From Dromaius novaehollandiae (taxonomy: Eukaryota > Chordata > Aves > Casuariiformes > Dromaiidae): a stretch of 64,000 bases of DNA. Location: contig NC_088105.1 in assembly GCF_036370855.1 (NCBI RefSeq), positions 11,351,619 to 11,415,618 on the forward strand, read 5' to 3'. Positions 27,708 to 42,700 of the stretch are shown here, piece by piece. How positions within the stretch are numbered: the stretch's first letter is position 1; each line of letters opens with the position of its first letter. The position numbers were made by a program, and so were the translations under genes. Under the pieces are notes generated by a model that was not told the origin of the DNA, searched no databases, and was given only the letters and a program-made list of their open reading frames with translations.

Positions 27708-30700
27708 TTACCATATATGGGATTCGCAGTGTGTCATTTTGATAACACCTACGCCTCCTCCCAGCCGCCGATAGTTCATCCCACCGTACAACCTGCAAAG
27801 ACAAGGCTCCAGTGGTCACGCTGGTTCAGCTCTTTCAGGAGCTACTATGGGAAAAGAGTGAACCAGCCCTTGTAAGCGCTGTTAGCCTTCGGTTAAGTTG
27901 ATCACAATGACAAAGCAGGGCAGCAGTCTTTGTACAAACTTCCAGGGTAAATATAATGTATTTGCTCATATCTTTCTCTAGAAAAATAGGAATTGCTTCT
28001 TGTTTTGATGCTCAGTTCTGTTTCTTAAGTAATCACTTACTTTCTGCCTGGTTACATGCAAGATAGAAAGGATCTTTGTTGGTTGTAGCTTACCCTGGGC
28101 TACACTTTGGGTAACACAGGAGCAAGGACAGGTTTGCTACTTCCAATTCAATTAATTTCTTTTACATTTCTAATACCCTACATTCAGCTGATCTCACCAA
28201 GATGTAACACATCCCAAGCACCATCTGTTTCTCCAAGATATGTTACTGAAACAGTGCCTGCATTTCATATGGAAATCTGATCCCTGTGGGCTCTTGTATC
28301 CTACTCATTTCAGCTGTATATTCCTCTCTGTGCCTCTACAGTCTGCTGGCAGAAAAAAAAGAGAGGCAAGTTCTTCAAGTAACTCCTTCCAATGCAATTC
28401 GTTAATCCCAAATTGCATTGCAAGCATTTCTCAGTTGGGCTACACAAATAAAATAAACCCTTCATACAGCAAGAAGTCCAGCAAACAAAAGAAAGACCAT
28501 GATGTTAATCAGCTATACTGAATTCAGCGGGGAAAACACAAACTAATACCTTGAACAGCTGCCTGAACTTCTGCAAAAACTAGCCCATGCAATAACTCCT
28601 AACTCTAAGCATCTTATTATCATTATAGTTGGTGCAAGTAGCTGAAGCCACTCAGCTAAGGAATCTGAAGTACATATTACTCCCTATTCAGCTGATTTTC
28701 TATGCATTTCAAAAGCCATTGTCCACAAATCAGCAAACAGGGGCAGGTTCTGTTTATGACAGATTCTCAGCAGGAAAGGGTTAATTTTCTAGTATTACTA
28801 AACTGGAAGGAAGACAGACATTAATTTCTTTCTAACCCCCACACCTGCCAGATTACTAAAAGCAAGAATATAAATAGGAGCCCGAAACTTTGCACTAATT
28901 AGATCTGTGAATAAACATACAGGCAATTGCTTTCCAGTGCAGTTGTGCCTCAAAAAGAAATAGGAAAAATAACCTTCCTGTTCAATATATATTTTCCAAA
29001 TAGCAATTTCATATCATCTCAGTTTATAAATTAAATAAAATTCTTTTAATAGCTATTTTGCAGATATAAAGGTGAAGAACACCATAGGCTCAAACTGTTC
29101 CATTTCAGCTCCTCCAAAAAGATTTGGAAATCAGAGCCTCAGCTTGAAAGCCAAAAATGAGTAGGCTGAATTCTACACCATCACCATGAGATCCTTCTGC
29201 CAAAGGCAAGCTTATATTTATTGGGAAGCAAGAGCAGACTCAGTCCAAAATAAACAGAATGGGCAGATCTGTTTCAGCGTGGCCCATTTTTTAAGTTCAA
29301 AAGCAGCACTTAGAAACAAATTATATTTTAGTATTGTCTTTTGCTTGTTACCCAGCAAACTTGCCAAGTCATTTATTTTCTCTGGGACTCAGTAACTTAC
29401 CTACACAGCATTTTCTTACCTGCAAGAGATGCAATGAGACTTTATTTACCAACTGTCAGTTAAATCTGTTGATAGCCTCAGATGGAGGAAAAAAAAAAAA
29501 GCCTATGGAAAAATCCATTCCTGTTTTACTTAAAATGGAGTTGATGCCTAGAATTCAAGCAGAAATCTGCAGGTAAGTGTTTCTCAACTGACTGTTATAA
29601 CAACAGTCATGGACGTGGGGATGCCATACCTAGATGGCGTACTGGGATACTACAGTGTCTGATTTCTATCTATGATTATATGAAAAAGTTATCTTGTCAG
29701 GGAAGGGTTTTGTAGCCAAGCACCACTGATTCAGAGATACTAGCCTAACACAAGGTCAGTATTCAGTGAGTTGCTGTGAACAGCAAGTATCCCTTTTATG
29801 TAGTTATTTCTCAGTCCTGAACTACATTTCAGGAATAACAAGGTGTGGAGAGCTGAAGAAAGTTGCCCACTTCCCAATTTTTCAAAACATCATTCTCTTT
29901 CACACACTTTCAAGTAAGCCAACAAGCCACAGCATGACTGTTATGCTGGCTACTGCACCCAAGCTCCTCATGATGTCACATGTCACATTTCTAATTCAGC
30001 TGGAACAGCTCCAGCCACTAACTGGATTGAAGCAGCTACAGCTGAAAGCTGATATTTGACTATTTCACAAGCTTAAGGTTACCTCCATGTGTTAGCATCT
30101 GGATCAAACACCTCAATGGTCTTCAAGTATGTTGTGCCATCAAAACCCCCCACGGCCATTAGCTGTCCATTCACCACCGCAAGGCCAACCTGGAAAACAA
30201 CCAACACAGATAGTACTTATTTAGCTGGGATGCTTTACCACATAGCCTGAAAACAAGGGTTAAAATGGAACTATTAATAGAAAGGTATTCAATAACCAGG
30301 TTTGGGGAAAGGCACAGCCTGCAGTAGGGGTTTTGGGGAAAGAAAAAGAATAAACAAAGTAGCCTATAATGCATTTAACTAGAACATACTGGCACAGGAT
30401 GCCACATAATCCAAACACTGGATTTAAAATAATAACAAATTAAAAGTTAGATACAGATAACAAAATAGAGAATCTTTTAGAGAAAAAGCAGAGGGCTCCC
30501 TTTATTACCAGCTAAAAGAACTAGAACTGCTTGAATACATACAGATACATCACAGCCTAAACCTTTATCAGTCAAGGCTTATTACACCCTGCATGGAATT
30601 TCTTGACAAAATATGACACACACACACCATAATATCTACCAACCTACAGCCTGGAACATTGGCTTCAACTGAAGGAGACCCATATGTAAACCCCTGGCCT

Positions 30701-33700
30701 GCTCCCCTGGGCTGGAACCTGAACCATCTATGAGCACCATGGCCTCCAGCCTTGCTTTCTATTACGTCTTTCTACAGATGCACAAAGCTACTGAAATCTC
30801 AAGTTGTTCTGTGGTCTAGGAAGATCACTTCCAGTGAAAATACCCTGACACAGCACAGAAAATAAGGCAAGTACACTATGTAAAACGGTCTTTGTTTTGG
30901 CTTTGAGGAAGTTAAAGAGAACTCAGGAGGCCTGCAGAAAAAGATGCATCTATTCAGCAAATTCTACGAAAAGCAAATATAGAAGCTCACAGAGTCAACA
31001 CCTGATCACCAGCTACAAAGGACAACGTTGAACTGTGTACTACATGCTTTGAGGAGGAAAATAAGTATGTGTTCCCTGCCCCTAAAACAGTACTTGCTCA
31101 AGTTATGATTCATACTTGCCTCAGACACTGAAATACTAACAGACAGAATTAATCAACTCTTTACTATATAATCCAGTATCCAATGATAAATATTCATAAC
31201 ATTTTCATCTGCCCAAACACTATGACTACTTAAAACACTATGTTAATCTTTTGTTCACATGTCAGCAGAAACCAGGAGGATTAGCAGTTGATGAAGACAT
31301 GCTGTCATTCCCCATACCCCCATGATACTGTGAAGAGAGGCAACATTCTAGGTGAAGGCCTGGAAACTCTGTTCCCACACACATCTCGCAAAGCGATGAA
31401 AAAGACTTATCTAGAAGTTTGTATCTAAACAAATAATTGTCCAGTTTCTGAACTCTTTCTTCTGTGCAAGCAGGTACGTTCATCTTCTGAGTCATCCAAA
31501 GTGCATTACAGGATAAGACCGAGGCGCTAATTTTGATACCGTTCTCTAATAGCTTCCCCACACTAAGTATGGCTACTTCACCAAGTGAAAAATGAAAGAA
31601 TTCCTCCGTTTCAGGCCTAAGTAGCTGACTCAGCACAAGGCACCAATTCATTAAAAAAAAAAAAAAAAAAAAAAAAAAGACTCTCAAAAATGACTGGATT
31701 ACTGGATACTTAATACATCCTCTGACATATTAAACAGCTGACTGTCCATGGTATGACACCGCCACCATTTCATCCTCTGGTTTTGCTTCCTCTCCCCCGC
31801 CCCCAACATTTCCCTCACAGAGGAGGGATGAAGGTATGGAGGAAGCAAGAGAGAAATCTCACAAGGTGACAGTCCACCCAGTGCTCTCACCACGTGGCTA
31901 GGCATAGCATAAGCAGGCAAATCAAGCCAAACTCACTCCACTCCGGCGGGATGTCATGGCCACAACGGGAGACCACTGGTTTGTTCGGGGGTTGTATCTC
32001 TCCGCACTACTGAGTTCTGTTGTGTCATCTCTGCCTCCCACAGCATAGATCATGTCTTGGTACACTGCACAGCCCAGGTGCTTCCTCCTCGTCCCCATGG
32101 GTGCAATCGTATGCCAGCGGTTCTCCTGAGGATTGTAGCGTTCCACTGCAGAGGAAATGACACATCTTTGGACAACAGGGTTCGTGGAGAGTGGGAGTTA
32201 GCACTTTTGAACTTGCATCCAAAGCACTGCTCAACCCGTAAGACACTGCAATTCCCACACACTAAAAATACGATGTACCACTTTGTAATCACCCACTCTA
32301 ATGCTCTCCTTCTATAAAAGGCTGGCTGTTCTCTCTCCTGTCTCCAATGCCTGGAATGCTACACAGTCAAATAGCATAATGCATCTTCACTCAAGAAATG
32401 AGCTGGCCAGTGCTACAAACTGATCTGCATTTTCATCTTGCAGTAGTGTGACCTATGGCATCCCCCTTCCTATAGCAATAAAGGCTATTGCAGGATAAAG
32501 ATGCACTTGCAACTGCTCAGCAAATGAACACAGCTTCAGGACACGCTGCCAGATGCAGCTTCTTTCAGAGGAGGGAAAAGAAGAAGAAGGGGGAAAAAAA
32601 AAAAAGACATATACAACCAGGTAATAAGGACTTAGAAACCTAGAGAGTGAATTACTGTATAACAAAATTATGTTCAAAGGAAGGAAACACATAGCAAACT
32701 GATCACTAAAATATTTAACTTCCATCCAGGGACACTATGGACAGAAAAACACAAGACCATGACAAGTATGACTGCAGTGAGGAACAGCAAAAGGATTACC
32801 AGTATTGAGAGGAGAAGTTCCATCAGAGCCTCCCACTGCATAGAGGAAGCCTCCTAACACAGCCACTGCCACTCCCAGGCGCCTGGTGCTCATGGAAGCC
32901 ACACGAGTCCACTTGTTTTCTTTTGGATCGTACCTGACAAAAGAATAAACACCAACACTCAATAAGGCACAGACATCTTCACAAAGGGGTAGGCAGACAG
33001 CCCTTGTCTCCAAACAAAAATCTCCATGAAATCTGTACAGCATTTACCTCCCCCTCTAAAGCTCATCTGCATTTTCCTAAGAGACCCTCTTCTCCCTGTG
33101 CCCCATCATTTCTTTTTTTAAATACCTTTCCACAATGTTGAGACAGGAGACACCATCTTGGCCACCCACAGCATAGAGATAGCCCCCAAGAACTGCAACT
33201 CCAACACTGGTCCTGCAGGTGCTGGTGGGGGCCACGTCACTGCTCCACTGATTGGTCTTCGGATCATATCTAGGAAAACACACCAAACAGCACAAGTTGC
33301 TTGTCTTGGGAAGTTTCAGACTCTCCCATGCTTGGGAACTACCGGGGCAGTGGAATTTGCCTATCTTGAGCTTGAACTGCAACTCAGCTATTTATAAGGA
33401 AGTTGGATGCAAGCCCTCAGGTGATGTAATGCATACAATACATGTTATTCCAGGGATGTTCAAACTGCAGTTTGAGATGATTCAAACTGAAGATCAAAGC
33501 CACAGGTTCACAAGAGAGCAGGTTACCAGGGCCTGGCTGACATGTGGTAACTTGCCTCTGTGCAAACAGCAGCGTCGAGAGCTATTCTGCTGCATGTTCT
33601 CTGCAGCCCACACAAGAACTCGGACAGCACTAGGACCTGCGCTTCTAGACAAAGATGAGGGAACTGGATTGGCTTGGAAACCCTGAGACTAGGAAGTATG

Positions 33701-36700
33701 GTGTGTGGTAGAAAAAAAGTGCAGGACACGAGGGATGTAAGGCTGGGGTCCTGATCTGGAAAGCTGGGAGTACGTAAGAAGATACGTGGAAAGAATGGGA
33801 GGCTCGGGAAGGAAGGAGATATGTTGTATAGCTGTTGGATTTGCTAGAGGACAGAGGTTTAGAGCACTAGGAGTGCTCGACCCACAGGGCTCAAAGACAT
33901 GGGGACTGTCAGTATGTAGTTCCCAGAACCAGGAAGTTTAACAAAGCTCGTTCAACTTAAGCCTTTCAGAGGTCTAAATCTGACCTATTTTCTTTCTTCT
34001 GTAAAAGTATTTATAAGGTTCCTTAACGCTCTAGTCACCATTCCACAAAACGCCTGAATGCTTTCCCTCGAGATTAAGTAATACATGCCATAACCTCACC
34101 TTCCTCAGCAATGCTAAGAACAAGCCAGCAATTTTGAAAGAAGGTTAACCAAGGCCATCACTTCTCCCATCACTTACAGCGAGACCTACCTCTTAGATAT
34201 TCCTTCCTTATACCAAAGACTACGTCTTGGCTCATTAAGCCAAGGATAACACGAGACAAGCTGTTATGCCTGAAGTCCTAATTTAGCAGTACAGCAATAC
34301 AATATTGAAGAGGTAGGCAAGGCAGAAGGAAACACAGATAGCATTAATATAAATTTCAGGTTTTCAGCAAAATATCACCACAGCTAGCAAAATGTATCCA
34401 TTTTTAAGAGGTTACACCAAGTTTAAATACTCAGAGTTAACACTCAGAGCATCAGCCCTACAGAGACCTACCTTTCTACACTATTAAGATAAGAGGAACC
34501 ATCATGGCCTCCCACAGCATAGAGGAGGTCATCCAGAACACTGACTCCAACACCACAGCGTCTTTTGCTCATGGAAGCCACCATCCGCCACTCATTGGTT
34601 TGAGGATCATAGCGCTCCACACTGGAAATTGCATCCCCGCTGCACCAGCCCCCCACTGCAGGAACCAAACACAAGAAACAGTGTCATGATAATGCATCAC
34701 GTTCACGTACTGTGTGTGCACCTATTCTAAATAATTCCTCTAGATTTCATCAGCCTTAACCTGGGAGGTCCAGCTCTCAGAGTCACTCATCCTGAAGAAC
34801 ACCATTAGGAGACAGAGTAAGATTTTCAAAAGGACTAACGTAAGTTTGGAAGTTCTAGTCTATAAAAAGTACTGTGGCACTCACTGCACCAAAGAGATCA
34901 TGCAAATAAGAAAGTGCAAGTTAACTCAAATCACCAAATATTAATGCACATGTCACTTCAGAAAAAAGAAGTCAAAGTCTGATCTTACAGGAGCACTATA
35001 ACCAGAAAACCCATAGACTTAAATCTCCTGACCTAAGCCAGCAAGAGCTACACACACCTGCAAAGAGCACTTCTCCACAGCGGATGGGTTTACGTGGTCT
35101 AGTTCTTGGTCCTTGCATCAGTGGCCGCTCTTGGGGCAACAGCAGATAATTTTTAGCTTCATCCACTAGGTCCCTGTGCAACACAGGAAAATATTAATTC
35201 CAAACATTCACAAAATAATGGTCTCAGGAGAAGGTACAAATCAAAACTGATGGTAAGAGCAGCCAGCACTAGTCATGCACTTCAGTTATTCACAAACTAC
35301 ATAAGTGCATGAATAGCTCTCGTTAAAACATACACTGTCACCCAAGTATTCATCAGTTGTTTACAGTGGTAGACCAGTATCAATATTTGATTAACGTTAA
35401 TATTAGATATTACTAGCAATAAAGATAGATAAAAAACTGTGATGAGAGATTTGTCAGGCTTACAATGCAGAAAAGAAAAAAACAGTCTGCCTCACGCTAA
35501 AACTTAATAGTCAATGGTTTTACCTAGGAACAAAAGAGGAATTGAAAAGCACACAAATACATAATACACACATATGACCAACAGATGGAGATAGTACCCT
35601 TCTGATGAATATTTTCTCCATCAGCTCTGGCCAGCTCATACTGTCCATCCATTCATGACTTGTCACCTGGACTAATCCTAATATTCCAAATCCTTGAATA
35701 AAACAAAAAAGAAAAGAGTCCTCCTTCCCTCTACAAACGTGGAATTCCTCCAACGTGAACTCATTCCGAAAGAGAACAGCCGAGTCTACCCACTGAACAA
35801 TTTTACAGTAAGCACAACAGAAATTGAGCGCTTTGGCGATAACAGAACTGCACAGAACCAGAAAGGCGAGACTCACACCATAAGAGAAGGAAATTACAGC
35901 TTTCCTGCACCAGCATTGTAGGAAATAGCAGACTCCAGTCCCAGAGTGCTGTTTCATTTATCAAAGGCAAGATGTTTCAGATACAGAAATATTATTTTTA
36001 AACCATGACAAGATCATGAATGCCATGCAAGTAGTGAGGTGTGCTTAACAGCCATGACTGCAGAAACAAAAAAGGTGAAATGGAAAAAAACCCACTGAAG
36101 GATATTTTACTGAAAGTCAAACTGTATACTCAAAGTTTGCTATTTCACTGAAAACTTAAAAGAACAACAACAAAAAAACCCTTCCTCTAAGGCACACTAT
36201 TGATTATTATGCAAATAGAAAACATACTTCCTTGCATCTCCTTTCCTCCCAGTGGCAAGGAGGAAATTGTGAGGTAACACCCATTTACCATTGGCAAATC
36301 AACACAATTTTAGAGAACAGATACAAATAAGGCACCCACATACAATGAAATCCCATTCTGTAAATCAGTGAGGAGATTTACCGGCATTCTTCATCGCTCT
36401 TAATAAGTGGATCAGAGCCCACTGTACCCACAAGAAATTTGGGACTCAGCAGTGGCAGACGGACATGCTGCAGGACCTACAACACACACACACAAAAAAA
36501 ATCACTGTAGATAAAACATATACTCCCTCAGATACAAGGAGAAGCCAAACAGAAATAAATTATTATTGGCTATTTAGTTATTGGCTAGCCAGTTTTGATA
36601 AACAGCAGTTCTTCTGGCAAACAAACAGCAGGATCATTTACATGTCCAAACTGCCATTCTAGTTGTCTAGTACGTCAATTCAGATAGCCAACAGTATTAG

Positions 36701-39700
36701 TCTTTTAAATGGGACAATTCACTGAAAACAAGCTATCAATTCAAAACCTTTACAAAACTGCAGATGCCAATACATCTGGCTGAAACACTATCTTAGTTAG
36801 AAGTTTTATCACAAATTAAGAGGTGTTCAGCCCTCTCAAATGTAAGCAGTATTGTATAGTAAATGAATGATAACAAACACCACCCCTCTCACAAAGGCTT
36901 AGACTTTAGAGAAGTAACCAGCTATACACAGAGGGGCCTACAAACGGAAGAGCTCTATGAGTATTAATAAGCTAGCTTGAGGAAAACAATTCCTTTTCAA
37001 CAATTTTCAAAAGCTTTCCATTAAATAAAGTTGTGCCTAACATCTATTTCCAAAGCAGAAAAGCCGAGGCAGACAGTCTCTCACCTCTTTTGATCAGAAA
37101 GCCTGAGACTTCAGAAGCTTTTTTGGCTGACAGCTTTGTCAGAATGGATACATCTTTCTGAAATGCTTTAGCTTTAGACAAAACATCATATTTCAACAAA
37201 AGCATTCTGACAAGCTCCAGTATAAGATCATAAAAGCTGAGGCATAAATCAACCAGCAGAGGTTAAAAATATACCTCCAATGAAGACAAGCTTTTTCTCA
37301 ATTCCACTACATTTTTTGTACAGTACACTAAGCAACCCAGGCAGGTTTGTCTGGATTGACTGCTGGGACGATCTTGTTTGGCAAGCCCTAGCTGCAAACA
37401 AATCAATAAAGCCCCTACTGAAGCGTCTGGCCACTGCTACTTTCAGCTGAGATGAAGGGGAGAATGCAAGCCTTCCAACCCATATGGAAATCAGAAAGAA
37501 TTACTGTGGCATCACGTGCATTCAGAACCGTGACGCTGCTGTGGCACCATGATTTCAGCCCTCTTTAGTCCTCCCCTGGATAAAGCAGGCTCACATGGTA
37601 CTATGCTCAAGATTACCTGTGGCAGCTGGGGTCTTCTCTCCTGAATGCTGTATTTCACCCAGGCCATCACTGCATTGAAAACCTGCTCTTCACTGCGAAC
37701 GTTTAACTCATCACTGGATATAATGTCTATGAGCTGATTGGCAGGAAGCAGCATGAACTCCTCGCTCTCCATTACCTGGTTAAACAGAAAGGAATAAAGA
37801 AAAACAAAGTCAGTGGTCAAAGCACCAGAACCACTTGCCACTCCTGCACTTCAATGCAAAGCTAAAGGAGAGACAGTTCACTGAGTTAGAGCCCAACGGA
37901 TGGATCCAGCAAAGTGCCAAATACCTTTCACTGTTACTGACATCAACCTGAGTGAAGGGTTCTCTGCACAGAGCAAAATGCAGTCCCCAACAAAGCAAAG
38001 GACACCTTTAGATGGTGATGCAAATGAAAGGGAGTTTTATATAGGAGTTCTGTAGATTGCTTTTGAAGGGTTAAGCTGTAGAATGCACTGATCAGGTTTC
38101 AAAATTTAGGAAAAATAAAGCCCTTATTTAAAACCAGCCTCCTCATTTGCCATGTGTAGTACATAAAGCAGAAATAAAAATATTAGGCAGCTGGTAAATA
38201 TTTGACAGAAAAGCAGTATCAGAATAGAGAGGCTTTATTCACAATGAATCCAAAACAGAAGACAAAAATAACAGTCTCGGAAACAAGTTACCAGAGGCAT
38301 TGCAGAGAACATGGAAAAAATCTTCCTGAATGCTGATTTGTAGCAGAACAGCAAATATTTCAGGACAAGGAGATGGACTCATTTGATCCTGTCTCTCATT
38401 TGCTCTAAATATATACAGAGAGTAAGCGCGAGTCCAAATGCACTTAAGAGGGAATCAGAGCCTCCTAAGGCTCCAAGGACTGATCTCTTGTGAAATTCAA
38501 GCCAGCGACAATCTGCAAACATGTTAATTCCTTCAGTACCCAAGATAGCGACCAAGCTCCTCGGGAGGCCTGAGCTGCCACTAGAGGACCCTACGCTCAT
38601 ACGACAGGCCACAAAGCACGTGTGAGTCAGTCTGCAGCCTGGAGACTGTTTTGAGCAGCTACAGAGCTAAAACACAGCCCTGTCTCATGCCCACATACCA
38701 GGCAGATGGGAAAGATGCAAGAAACTAAGAGAGCTGCAGAAGTGGTTTGACTGCTGATTGCCAACTCAACCTCCCCGCGAGCATTCCCAGTCTGTAGCCT
38801 GGGATCTTGGACAGGCTCAGTGACAGAAAAAAAACGAATATTGGCCTTTCCCTTAATTTGCAACTACATTACAATTCTACGACCTATTTTAGGACAGGCA
38901 GCATAAACAAAAGAGAAATCCATTCTCTTTAATACTATCATCTCAACAGGAATCAGCTGCATGGTTCTTTTAATTACTTAAAGAACTGATTCAAGAGCAC
39001 CGAATGAATATGCAAAAATAGCCAAGCTGCTGACAACAGCAAATATTGCTAAGAAGAAACACAAGGTCGGTTACCAGACTTTCCTCTGGGATCCTATGGG
39101 CTTTCAGGGAGCAGCAAGAGTCACAACAGAGTTAGCTCACGCACTTCGGCCTTAGAGCAAAAACTGGGCTGGCCACAAAGACCCATGTCAGCATTTTTGC
39201 ATAGTCTCCCTCTCTTTTACATAGACTAGCTTGTGTCTAAATCTTACCTTGACAGTTTATAAATGCAGCCTGACTGAAAATAGAGGCTCAGGACATAACA
39301 TTTATGAGCTAGGGACGGTCATCCAAACTCTTCCTTCCACCCTCACAAAACACTGTCATACTTCACAGAATTCCAAACACTGCTGGCACTCCTGCAAACC
39401 CAGTCATTGCTGCTATGCAGCTTGTTAGTTTATACAGTAAAATAAATAATTATTTAAAAAGTTCAGTCTTATTTTTGGCTTAATTATCAGGACACTAAAA
39501 ATTATCTGACTAATATTAATGGTCTGACTGCTTGCTTGCTAGAAGCTTACAGCACTAAACAAAAATCAGATGGGCTGCATTTTCTCTTTCGTACTGAACA
39601 AAATCAGAAAAAATTACAGTATTATCTTCATTACTGCATTTACATACAGATAGAATAAATGTCAGAGAATACAATATGGGCTAAAATTTTTGTCTGTTGA

Positions 39701-42700
39701 AACAAAGTGCAAGTTGCTCATCTCTGTGTATATTTTTCCCCTTCATACAGATGACAGAGATTGAACAAAAAAATACGAAGGCTGTTTTTGTACAGCGGAG
39801 TTGTTAACAGAACCATTTCACATTGCATGCACCAGATTCACTAGGGGTTTTAGGCAACAAATTAAATTGAGGGGAATGGAAAACTTGGAGAAACATTTTA
39901 CCAAGAAGTTAATGATGTAATGCAGCAATACACATAAAAATTAATAGAACTGGAGGTTAGCACAGCAGAGGACACGAAGCAATTCAGACTGCATTCAAAG
40001 TAACTGCATGGGTTGGCCTGATGCCTACCGCTTAATATTTTACATTGCCATCCAGGAGATTCCCATCTCATGTTCCTTTTCCTTTTGGCCAGCTTGGAGG
40101 AAGCATGCTCATACAGCCTCTGCAGAGGAGGGAACGTTTTGTATCAGTTTTCAACCTCCGTATGGAGGAGGATTAAGTAGTCAAGTCACTGGCTTCCATA
40201 AGGGACGCCAGTCTGCTCTCCAGATGAAAAACACAGTGGCAGCAAAGACAGCCATCCCAACCAGCTGCACCATTTGCACTGTCTGCAGAGAAAGAGGGGA
40301 AGGGAAAGTAGGCATCATGGGGGTGAAGAGCAGCTAAACTCTGGTGACACTGAAGGGGACAGCTAAATACCACCTGCACGGGCCAAGTCGGCAGTGCTCT
40401 AATCCAACCAATTGCTTTCTGGAGGCCATGATTTAGCTAAGTAAATGATAATCTGTACTATTTCTGAGGGGAAGAGTGTTTTCTAGAGTCCAAAACTTTT
40501 GCCTGCATGTGCTTTCACAGGGATAAGGAAGACAGGAAGCTGCCTTTGATGGACTGCAAAAGAAAAGAACCCCATAGCAAGCAGCTCTTAACAGCGTCAG
40601 ATTCCAGCTGCATGTATTAATGCTAAAACATTTAAATACAAAATTGTTGTGCAGTAAAAAAAGTTATGTAGAGGCTTGTAAGTATGCCCTACTCATGTAA
40701 TAATGAGAAGAACATAGCTCTAACCATTAAAACCACTGAGCACTGAAAATAAACGACCATCTGGTTACCATCCTGCTCCCAAAAAAAGCTACAGAAGAAA
40801 AGAAATGCAGAGCAAGCAGAGAGCACACAGAACGGCCAGCTAAAATGTCGGGCTTGAATGTAGGGCTTTTGGGAAATCACCAAGTTCTACAAAAAACAAG
40901 CTCTCATCTTAAATAGCAAAGTCATTTTTCCAGTCTTTATGGTTAGGAAAGCCATATTTACTGCAAATTTAAGAGTATGCTGATGTCATGTGTCTACAAT
41001 TAGATATCAAGTATCGTCTTCAATGCATCCAACAGTCAAGTTCAATTGCGTTTGCTCCTGCTCATGATTTTATTAAGTACTACCTCACTGAAATTAATAC
41101 CATTCCAGTCCGTTTCCCAGAAGAAAAAAAAGAAAGTGTGCAAGCTGCAATCAATCACAGCACTTACATGCTGCCACTTCTTTGAGCGAACTAAACTAGC
41201 ATCAGAAGTTGATTCTGAGCTATTCCCTTTGGAAAGGACCTGTAAGCAGGTAGAAAGAAGAGATTTCTCTGCAGCAGCCTACCTGTTCCAAGGGATAGAA
41301 AAGTGTAGAGTCCAGGGAAGATAAGAGACAAATCTCTCTACCAAGGGAACAGACCTTCATGCTTAGAGTGCTCCTTCTAGAAAGCGGCTGTTTCCAAAAC
41401 ACACATATGTTCTTGCCCTTTCAACCAGTGCTCAGGAATGACACCATTTTAAGATGTTGGTCTCTTTTCCGTGGCTTGGTGCAACAAGTAAGTAAAAATC
41501 CCTCTTATCATCTGAGTATTGTTCACAGAATCTCACACTATTAGGCTGATTCTTCCCTGAATTTGTAGCTGGTGATTTTTTTCCCCAAAAAAAATCTTCA
41601 AGGAAGAACTGAGAAAGTGAAAGAGACTTGGGTGAGCTATGAAACTACACACTTGAATTACTTTCAAACAATTTCTGCTGAATAATAATTGCAAAAGCTT
41701 GGTTCTGTTTCAGCGAAGGTAGTTGAAGACTCCACTGAAGCTGCTGTATTCTCCTCCATACACCCACATTTCCAATCCAATCCCTAAACGCAACACCATT
41801 TTTTTTTTAATTTATAATACTTTAATACTCCTCTCCCCTCCAGTCACACAGAATTCTGAAGAGGAGAATGTCACACCATTGTGCAACCATGCCACACACA
41901 GTACCAGACACCAAACACCAGGGCCTGTGGCCCTGCCTTCCAAATAGCATTCACAGCAGAACAGAAGAAACGTTACAGATCACGTACAAGATACCAGTGC
42001 AACACAGTCCTTCAAGCAACTCTTCTCTCTCTTCCCCAACTAACGGTTAGCACCCATCAATATTAGGATACATAGCAGAGGGAAAGGCAGGATTCGGAAA
42101 GAAACACAGAGTTGGCCAAGGCTCTCACAGGGCACATTCACAACAAGTTTTTCACCATGATTCCAGTACACCAGCGTCTTACCTCCTGAAAGTTATGTTG
42201 TGTGAACTTGTCAGCAATCCTCAGCAGTTCTCGGCACGAGTGAGTGTCAGCAAAAGCTCGGATGCCCAGGCAATTGGAAGGGTCCAACTGTCTTTTAAGG
42301 AACTCACAGCAGGCCTCCTGGATCTCAGCCAGCTGGAGAAGACAAGCAGCTGGCAGTAAGGTCTGGACATTTCCCTCTTCTACGGTGATCTGAGAGGTGT
42401 ACGCAAAGTCAATCAGCAGTTCCATGGCCCTTTCGTCAATGTCTCTGATCACTACTTCTGTCTGCCGACTCTCTGCGAGCTCCCCGGTGAACATGGCTCG
42501 GAAGTAAGGACTGCAGGCTGACAGAATCACCCTGTGGGCGTAGATCTTCTTAGCGCCAACTACTAGCACCACATCGCACAACTCCCGGTGCTTCCGCAGA
42601 AGATTGATGACTTCCAAAGTTTGTCGAGGGTGCTTGTCAGAGATGTAGGGCATGCGAGCAGGCTGTGGCACCCCTTCTGGCAGTTTGTTAGGATCTCCAA